A stretch of DNA of 64,000 bases from Triatoma infestans (Eukaryota; Arthropoda; Insecta; Hemiptera; Reduviidae): NCBI GenBank assembly GCA_011037195.1, contig JAAEAF010014394.1, forward strand, positions 62,001 through 126,000. Reading direction: 5' to 3'. The notes beneath the pieces are model-generated. The model was not told the origin of the DNA. It worked only from the letters and a program-made list of their open reading frames with translations, and did no database searches. Below are positions 57,425 to 64,000 of the stretch, in pieces. The position numbers were made by a program, and so were the translations under genes. Numbering within the stretch: position 1 is the first letter of the stretch; each line of letters begins with the position of its first letter.

Positions 57425-58290
57425 AATTAATTAGTTTTAATATAGCAGGGTTTAAAAGTAAATTACAACAAATAAGGTATTTAAGTTATATTAAAAATGT
57501 TGATATATTTGTTTGATTGAAACTCATTTAGAAAAAGAACAGTTTATATTATTTGGAAAATATTTTGATGATTATAATTTAGTTTTTCTGGAAGCGGTAA
57601 GACAAAGTAAATTTGGTAGAGCGAGTGGAGATTGTGTTTATTAAGAAAGTACATAATCATTTTATCAATCACATATGTCTTAAGGGGATGCATTTGTTAA
57701 GGCTTAAATTAGGAGAAGAATCTGTTTTAATTTTATCCGTCTATTATAATAACAAAATTTGGATATATGATTTTGAAAGAATTTATAATTTGGTGTCCGA
57801 AAATACCCATTTAAAATTTATAGTGATTGGAGATTGGAATGCGAGAATTAGCTTGGCTCAACTTTTATAGAACGATCAGAAAATGAATATGACGTTAATG
57901 CCCCTTAGGTATTACACGTGAATCCAAGGATTCGAAGAAAAATGCAAATGGTAATAAAGTATTAGAATTTTGCGAAGACAATAACACTATTTATAGACTA
58001 ATAAATAGTGCTTGGGATGGGCTGGGTGAATTCACGTATATTGGGCCGGGAAGTATAAATATATAAGGTCATTGATCTGTGTGCGGTATCATTTGATTTG
58101 CTATCTTTTATAGTCAACTTTACGGTGGACACAGTTATATACTCGGACCATATGCCCCTAATATTAACATTATCAGTGGATGCAGAAGCATCTAAAGACC
58201 TCTATACTCTTTTACCAAAATTAGTTTGGAAGGATTCAGTGAAAAAATTTTTTTTGGGAAAACTACAAAACAATCTTTCAGATTGACGTA
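57425..58290 (+). pseudogene. AP-like endonuclease of LINE 5
   Basis: LKLISFNIAGFKSKLQQIRY is the usual first strand of the domain. After stops, FIVIGDWNARI carries the D-x-N-A-R motif and VIYSDHMPLILT the final S-D-H motif. Several frames are needed to follow the domain. Linker DNA leads to the RT at about 58390. Confidence 0.75.
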
Positions 58291-58389
58291 TCGAACATCC
58301 ACATCCAAATTGTAATTATGCTGATATTGATAGCTTCAAAAGCGTTATAATTGAATCAACTGTTACAGGCTGTAGGTATAATAAAAGGA

Positions 58390-60047
58390 AAATGTTAAGT
58401 GAGAATCCTAAACAGGAATGGTTTGATTGGGAGTGTCAAAGATTACGTAAATTATCCTTTAAACTCTTAAATCTTTTCAGACGTACAAATTCAATTTTAG
58501 TAAAGCTAAAATATATCTCTATAAATAGAGAATTTAAACAAATAACCATAAAAAAGAAGATGAAATTCATGAATGGACTCGTTAAAAATTTTGAATATAT
58601 AAAAGACTCGGGTGAATTTTGGAAGTTAATAAACAAAATTAAGGGAAGTAAATGGCTAAAAATAGGTGATATAAGTAACAATGATTGGCTGAAACATTAC
58701 GACCAACTTTACTATATAACATGTCGAACCTCACCAATACACTAATGCTACCCCTTAAATTACTAATAATTACTTAGACAAACCATTCTGCCTCTCTGAA
58801 ATTAAAATAGTTCTACAAAAAGCAAAATGTGAGAAAGCGCCAGGGTTGGAGAGAATTCCCTACGAATTTGATAAGTATGCGCCAGACGATTATCTTATAA
58901 AATTAACTGAATTGCTTAATAATTGTTTTGAATCCCGAAAGATACATGATAGTTTCAAGAAAAGCATCATCTTTCCATTATATAAAGCAGGAAATGTAAA
59001 TGAGGCGCAGAATTATCGGGGAATTTCTTTTATGGATATGATCTCCAAAATTTATGCAGGCGTCCTATCTTTAAAACTGAATGCGTGGGGTAGAAGAAAA
59101 TAATATTATCTTTGAAGGTCAGACTGGATTCAGGAGAGGATTCTCTACGATGGACAATCTACTTACATTACCAAGCTTGGCCCAATTAAAATTTAATTCT
59201 GCAAGTAAACTGTTTTGTTTCTTTATAGATTTCAGAAGTGCTTTTGACTCCTTAGACCGAAAGCTCTTTTATATAAATTATAAAATCTAGGTTAATCAAC
59301 GAAAATGATTGAAACATTGAAACGTATGTATTATGAAACTAATGCTTAATTTGGAACAAGAATGGCATCTCCCTGCAATTTCAAACCAACTCTGGCCTGA
59401 AACAAGGCTGCATTTTAAGTCCATGCCTTTTCTCGCTTTTCATAAATCATTTGGCAGAAGAACTGGGAGGAGGGTTCAAGTTAGGAAGCAAAAGGCTTAA
59501 TAAGTTAGGGTACGCTGATGACATTGTTATTTTCTCAAATAATAGTTACATTTTAAAGAATATGATGATAAAGCGTTTGGAAAAATATGTCAATAAGTAG
59601 AATCTAGCAGTGAATCGGTCGAAATCTAAGATTATGGTTTTTAGAACGAAAGGTGGGCGATTAAATAAATGTGTAAAATGGTCCTGGAAAGGAAAAGAAA
59701 TAGAAATGGTGAATTGTTACAAATACCTGGGAATCCTTCTAACTCCAACACTTAACAAGAAAAAACACTCTTTATTTAAGACTAAAATTGGTAAGGTAGG
59801 AATTAATGAAACGCGGAAGAATATATTTTTGAAAAAAGAAATCCCGCTTACATGTAAATTTAGAGTTTTTGAATCGGTCATAGTTGGTCTGCTATGGGGC
59901 ACAAGTGTAGGGCTACAGAAGATCGGAGGAGATAGAAAAAGTTTTAGGTTCTTTATTAGAAAGATCTTTAAATTACCATATAACAATCCAAACTATGCTA
60001 TAGGATTTGATCCTATTTTTTTTTTTTTCATTAAAATTACATTGTAA
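58390..60047 (+). pseudogene. Reverse transcriptase of LINE 5
   Basis: In order: NPKQEWFDWECQRLRKLSF (linker), KAKCEKAPGLERIPYEF (finger), FPLYKAGNVNEAQNYRGISF, NIIFEGQTGFRRGFSTMDNL, FCFFIDFRSAFDSLDRKLFY (motif A), GLKQGCILSPCLFSLFINHL (motif B) and LGYADDIVIFSNN (motif C, both Asp kept). Then CYKYLGILLTPTLNKKK and a C-terminal FRFFIRKIFKLPYNNPNYAI block follow. Stops and shifts at about 58745, 59100, 59290-59400 and 59600 disable it. Confidence 0.88.
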
Positions 60048-61074
60048 CTACAAAGTGAAATACTGACGCTGAATGATGACAGACTTTCAAAATTTGTAGC
60101 GAAGGAGGTGATTAAAAACAAGAGCGGGTTGGTTTGAAGAATGGATTCGTTTAGGAAAAATGTGCGACTTTCCGCAACGTGGGACATTAAAGAAGTTGAA
60201 ATGTGGCCTGAAGTTTTATATAACATGATCACTATGTGCAAACATAATTTTAGAAATAAATGTTTGGAAGAGGTGGAAAACAGTCAGTATCATGGTATTT
60301 ATAAATTAGTTAACAAGAATCTGAATTTTATTGAAGAAATCATTGACTGCGATTTGCTAAGTATCATTATAAAATGTTGATGTCAATTATTAGACCTGAA
60401 TTGTAAGAAATATATTGTTAACAGGGTTTATCTGTGTTCCATTGTAATCTGGGTAAAGAAGAGGATGGCTACCATTTTATGGGGGTGTGTCCGATATTAA
60501 TCGGTTTATGTTATAGACTAGAAGTTTGGGGGAAAAGAAAAATTAGAAATGAACAAACTTGTAGATATTCTAAACGGAAGTGACTAGGAAAGTTTAAGGT
60601 ATGCGAAATCAGCGGGTAGATATAGGCAATTCCTGATTTCGGAATTTAATTACAATAGATGAGTTTTACAAGTTTGAGGCAGGCCATTCATTATTTTAGA
60701 GCTTACTTATTAAAAAGATTATTTATTTTCAATTTTTTGTTTGTTTGTCTGTTTGTTTTTCTTTTAAACTGCAAATATTATATTAGAGCTTAAATTCTTT
60801 CATGAAAATAAATGTACACTTATTCATAATTGAGAACTCCTGGCAGACGGTATTAATATACCATGCTTTTAGAAAGTGCTTTAGATTATTTTTTTTATGT
60901 AAGTTTAATTTTTTATTTACAAATAAAGCTTATTATTATTATTAGTCAAGTAATAAACGCTTAAACATGAACAAGTTTAAGTGGAATCATTGACGAGTTA
61001 CTGAACAAAGCATCACTCGTCTTTATTTATAGACTACTGAGTAGTTGCAGTAATGTTACTGTCTCTGACTGTTG

Positions 61075-61375
61075 TAGAAAAGAATTTATTGCGACCAGGT
61101 CAAATTTTCGAAAATTAAGTTTTCACCGGAAATACGATTTGATGTAAACCCCCCTCCCTCACGAGTATGAAATAAATATTTTTAGCGAATGATTTGGATG
61201 TGTGTTATAAAATATAGTAAACACCAAAAGTTGCAGGAAGCACAAATGTGATATTATTTCTAAGTATCACTCATCAAAGTTTCGATCAAAATTCATAAAT
61301 GGAAGTGCGAATTTATGTTTGGGGACGGGGGCGAAAAATAATTTTAGGGAGTTCATGAATCTGTCTGTAAAGCTT
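61075..61375 (+). repeat. Family A start half
   Basis: tattgcgaccaggtcaaatt, ttaagttttcaccggaaata, caaaagttgcaggaagcac, then breaks off near 61340. Confidence 0.6.
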
Positions 61376-61486
61376 AAATTTAAATGCCTTTAGAATCATA
61401 GCTATGAGGTTCAGCCAGAGAGATACAACAGTTATTTAGATAATTAGTCATTCAGATACATAAGTAAAATTCACACTAACTTGTTA

Positions 61487-62372
61487 CTTTCTCTTACTCT
61501 TAGTAAGAGGAAGGATTGTAATCGTGTCAAATTTTTTATATCGAGTTTACACCGGAAATATCCGTTTAGAGGTCCCCTGAGTCCAAAAAAGTGGGAGATC
61601 CGACATTAGGTCAACTGTCAAAATTCCTCAACCGGAAGTACCACTTTACTGATTCGTTTTGTCACTTGTTTGCGATTTTCTCAAAAATGGCTCCGACGAT
61701 TTTCTTTAAACTTGGCAAATCAATTACACATACAAAGATACAATTTTTATTTGAATCATTTCTCTGGAAAAATCCATTTAAGGGGCCTTTTGGGGGAGCG
61801 GTGGAAGTAGGTTATCGTCTAAAGTGTTATTTCAGTTTAATATACAATTATGTCATCTAAATAATATTAATTAGAATTAAATGTGTTGTTGAAATTCCGA
61901 GTTTGAAAAAATCGGATAACCGGAAGTGCGTTTTTACTGAATAGCATTTTTCAGTTTTCTAGTATTTTCTCGAAAACTGCTCCAACGATTTTCTTTAAAC
62001 TAGGAATGTGAACTACACATATAAAGAGCTACAATTTTTATTTGAAACATTTATCCTGGTAGGGTCATTTAAGGGGGCTTTAAGGGGAGGGGAGTTATGT
62101 TTTTTCTAAATTGCTATCATAGTTGATTATACAATTCTACCATCCAAACAAAATTAATTAGAAATAAATAGATGGCCAAAATTCCAAATTTCAAGACAAT
62201 TAGTAAACCGGAAGTGCGCTTTTACTGAACAGTTTTTTCAGTTTTCTTTAATTTCTCCATAAAAAAAACCGACGAATTTCATTCATTGTACAGTAACTAT
62301 AAAATTTGTCAATTACAATTTTGAAAACTGGATTAAGAGAAAGTTGTGTGAGTGTATCACACCCGATTCTTA
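61487..62372 (+). mobile_element. Family A element, full length, best-preserved module spacing
   Basis: Start: actttctcttactcttagta, agaggaaggattgtaatcg. The module landmark ccggaag recurs at about 61633, 61921 and 62210, so the internal period is about 288 bp. End: ggattaagagaaagttgtgt + gagtgtatcacacccgattc. Length about 886 bp. The next copy begins immediately after it. Confidence 0.85.
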
Positions 62373-62507
62373 CTTTCTCTTACTCCTAGTAAGAGGAAGT
62401 ATTGTAATCGTGTCAAATTTTCGATATCGAGTTTTCACCGCAAATATCCGTTTTGAAGTCCCCTGAGTCGAAAAAAGTGGTTTTTAGAAAATGGCCTGTG
62501 TGTGTTG
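62373..62507 (+). mobile_element. Family A start, head to tail with the previous copy, cut by LINE 4
   Basis: ttactttctcttactcctag, taagaggaagtattgtaatc, gagttttcaccgcaaatatc, cctgagtcgaaaaaagtgg and ttttagaaaatggcctgtg, then the insertion of LINE 4 within tgtgtgttg. Confidence 0.85.
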
Positions 62508-64000
62508 TTTTTTTTTCCTGATGAGAGTATCCCTAACACCAGGGAGTTTATTTCTACATGCTCCATACAAATAAGTACATTACATGTATTTTATTTATAG
62601 ACATTTTAATATGTATCACAGTGTCTGAAATTATAAAGCAAATTTTACTTGAGATGGCTGTTAAAAAAGAGAAAATGCAAAGAAATATAATATAATTATT
62701 TAAATGTGTAGCCGTCAATTTCAAATATTCAAAGAAACAGAAAAATTAAATTATACAAAAAAAATTAAGTGAAACAAAAATTAATAAAGTATTGAATATC
62801 TAATAATCAAATTGATCTAAAAATATAAAAATGCTTTTAAACATTTCAAACTTAAACAACAAATTTAAATTATTTTAACACGAATAAGTAATGGAAAAAT
62901 TAAACGGCTCTAAATAACGATAAATTAAAATAATTAAAATTAAAGTTAATAACTTGAAATTAGAGATTATCAAAATCAATTTTGTTGACAAATTTAGTAA
63001 ACTCTGGGAGATACTTTTTATCAATTAGCTGTTGGTTGTCCTGGACAGACCAAACATCTCCATGAAGGTTGACCTCTCTGACGAGGTCTAATTTGGTGCA
63101 GTTATTTATGAGATGTTGAGTGGTTTGAGGCTCTGCTATTGCGCAATCACACATTGGGCTACTTAATATTTTGAACCTGTGGAGATAAGATTTAAAATGT
63201 CCATGGCCGCTAATTATCTGTGTGAGTTTATAACTGATTGTTACATCACACTTCTGGCTGGAAGTTATTGTCGGGAAGTAAAGTTTGGTAGTAGAACAAT
63301 TTGCTGTTGTACTCCAGATATTTTCCCATTTTGAAAGAGTTGTTATTTTGATTAATGATTTGTGTTTAGAAATTGGTTCTTTACTGTATGAAATGGGTAG
63401 AGATAAATCTTTTGAGGCAGCTTTCGCAAGTTGATCTGCAACTTCATTACCAGTTGTGCCACAGTGGCTTTTAACCCATTCAAAGTATACATTGTAACCT
63501 AGATGTTCCAATAGCAGCACCTTATTCCGGATTTGTTCAATAAGCGGTAGATGACAACCTGTAATTGAAAGAGATTCTATGGTGACTCTACTGTCTGTTT
63601 TAATACATGTTTTACTGTTGAGTAATGGTAAGAAATTATTGCAGAATGTCTCGAGAGCTTTTAGTACTGCATGAGCTTCTGCCTGATCGTTTGAGCAGTT
63701 TGAAGATAGTCTTAGCTTAGATGAGTGCACCATCCGACCTTTAGCAAAAAGAGCCCATGCACATCCAACTGAATCACCATCCTTACTTCCTTCTGGTAAA
63801 TTTCACTAACATCTACTTTAGCAGCAGGTAGAGTGATCTCAGGAATGAGAGCGGGATGTAGCCAGTATTTCCTATCTATTGGTAAATCAATGTGAACTAG
63901 ATCCGAAAGGTTTTTCACTTCAAAGATATTTGACAGTTCTTCAATTTTCAGTACAGTTGAGGTAATTTTAGCAATCACGCATGCGGCCTCGTAGGAAATC
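62508..64000 (-). mobile_element. RNase H-bearing LINE, runs off the window (LINE 4)
   Basis: The 3' end lies at the T9 run 62508-62516 (minus-strand poly(A)), inserted into the short tgtgtgtgtt tract of family A. An AT-rich 3' UTR reaches about 62958, then RNase H and connector. The 5' part lies beyond the window edge. Confidence 0.85.
62960..63978 (-). pseudogene. RNase H domain of LINE 4, frameshifted
   Basis: 63978-63790 reads the connector (IDLPIDRKYWLHPALIPE, VDVSEIY). A one-base loss near 63797 then falls exactly at the usual Y-T-D-G-S motif, where the restored reading would also have Glu in place of the first catalytic Asp. From 63733 the frame is open for 257 codons: SNDQAEAHAVLKAL, IKTDSRVTIESL, SHCGTTGNEVADQLAKAASK and a tail MCDCAIAEPQTTQHLINNC. 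Three of four acidic positions remain. Confidence 0.85.

Larger units (their letters stand above)
56410..60945 (+). mobile_element. Second type of non-LTR retrotransposon (LINE 5), decayed
   Basis: ORF1 with coiled-coil-like and RNA-binding-like parts, an AP endonuclease and an RT, then a 3' end aataaagcttattattatta at about 60923. There is no RNase H. The RT wording (NYRGISFMDMISKIYAG, FIDFRSAFDSLDR) differs clearly from LINEs 1-4. The short (TTA)n tail, in place of poly(A), is usual in CR1, L2 and RTE-like elements, but I do not assign a clade. Many stops and shifts. The 5' boundary is uncertain. Confidence 0.8.

Overview
This window looks like a transposon-dense, gene-poor stretch of an AT-rich animal nuclear genome. 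An arthropod, probably an insect, is my best guess. That is inferred from the mix of element types: RNase H-bearing non-LTR elements of the I/LOA/R1 group, R2-type pieces with a restriction-like endonuclease, a Jockey/I-like 3' end, Ty3/Gypsy pieces and a tRNA-headed SINE. I found no convincing single-copy host gene, no rRNA, no intact tRNA and no CRISPR array. Every recognisable protein segment belongs to a retroelement, and almost all are broken.

Most of the sequence between the retroelements is one interspersed family, called family A here (my label). Its start carries a small hairpin (cttact...agtaag) followed by aagtattgnnatcgtgtcaaattttc. Its body is modules of about 288 bp containing accggaagtgcg, cgattttctttaaactt and catttaagggggcttt. 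Its end is agagaaagtcgtgtgag followed by tgtttcacaccagat, which forms a gtgtga/tcacac hairpin. Near-complete plus copies lie at 1140-2060, 23377-24302 and 61487-62372. Minus copies lie at 9570-10608, 19450-21193 and 36265-37320. Fragments are everywhere. Both ends have also become tandem arrays, at 1-660 and 10285-10608.

Layout. 1-5432: satellite, family A and a retropepsin-like fragment. 5433-19415: a giant inverted repeat with two near-identical arms of about 4.03 kb (5433-9458 and 15385-19415). Each arm holds a Gypsy integrase tail, a 397-bp LTR and the same protease fragment. The 5.9-kb spacer holds a decayed minus-strand LINE. 19450-27060: family A, a 36-bp array, a 250-bp inverted-repeat element and a 1.16-kb near-perfect palindrome (24303-25466). 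27061-31928: a plus-strand LINE bounded on both sides by the same CACACTA-type microsatellite. 32000-45840: mostly family A, unassigned DNA, a possible solo LTR and an R2-like fragment. 45890-51600: Jockey/I-like remnant, then a direct duplication (47491-48210 and 49967-50819) with a SINE at one breakpoint. 51928-53640: LINE 3' part ending in a (GT)22 tract. 54449-54860: endonuclease part of an R2-type element. 56410-60945: a different, longer decayed non-LTR element. 61075-64000: head-to-tail family A copies, the second cut by another LINE that runs off the window.

There is no operon-like cooperation between genes. What the window shows is nested insertion, tandem expansion and inverted or direct duplication of mobile DNA. 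All product names come from motifs read by eye. Boundaries of non-coding repeats are approximate.
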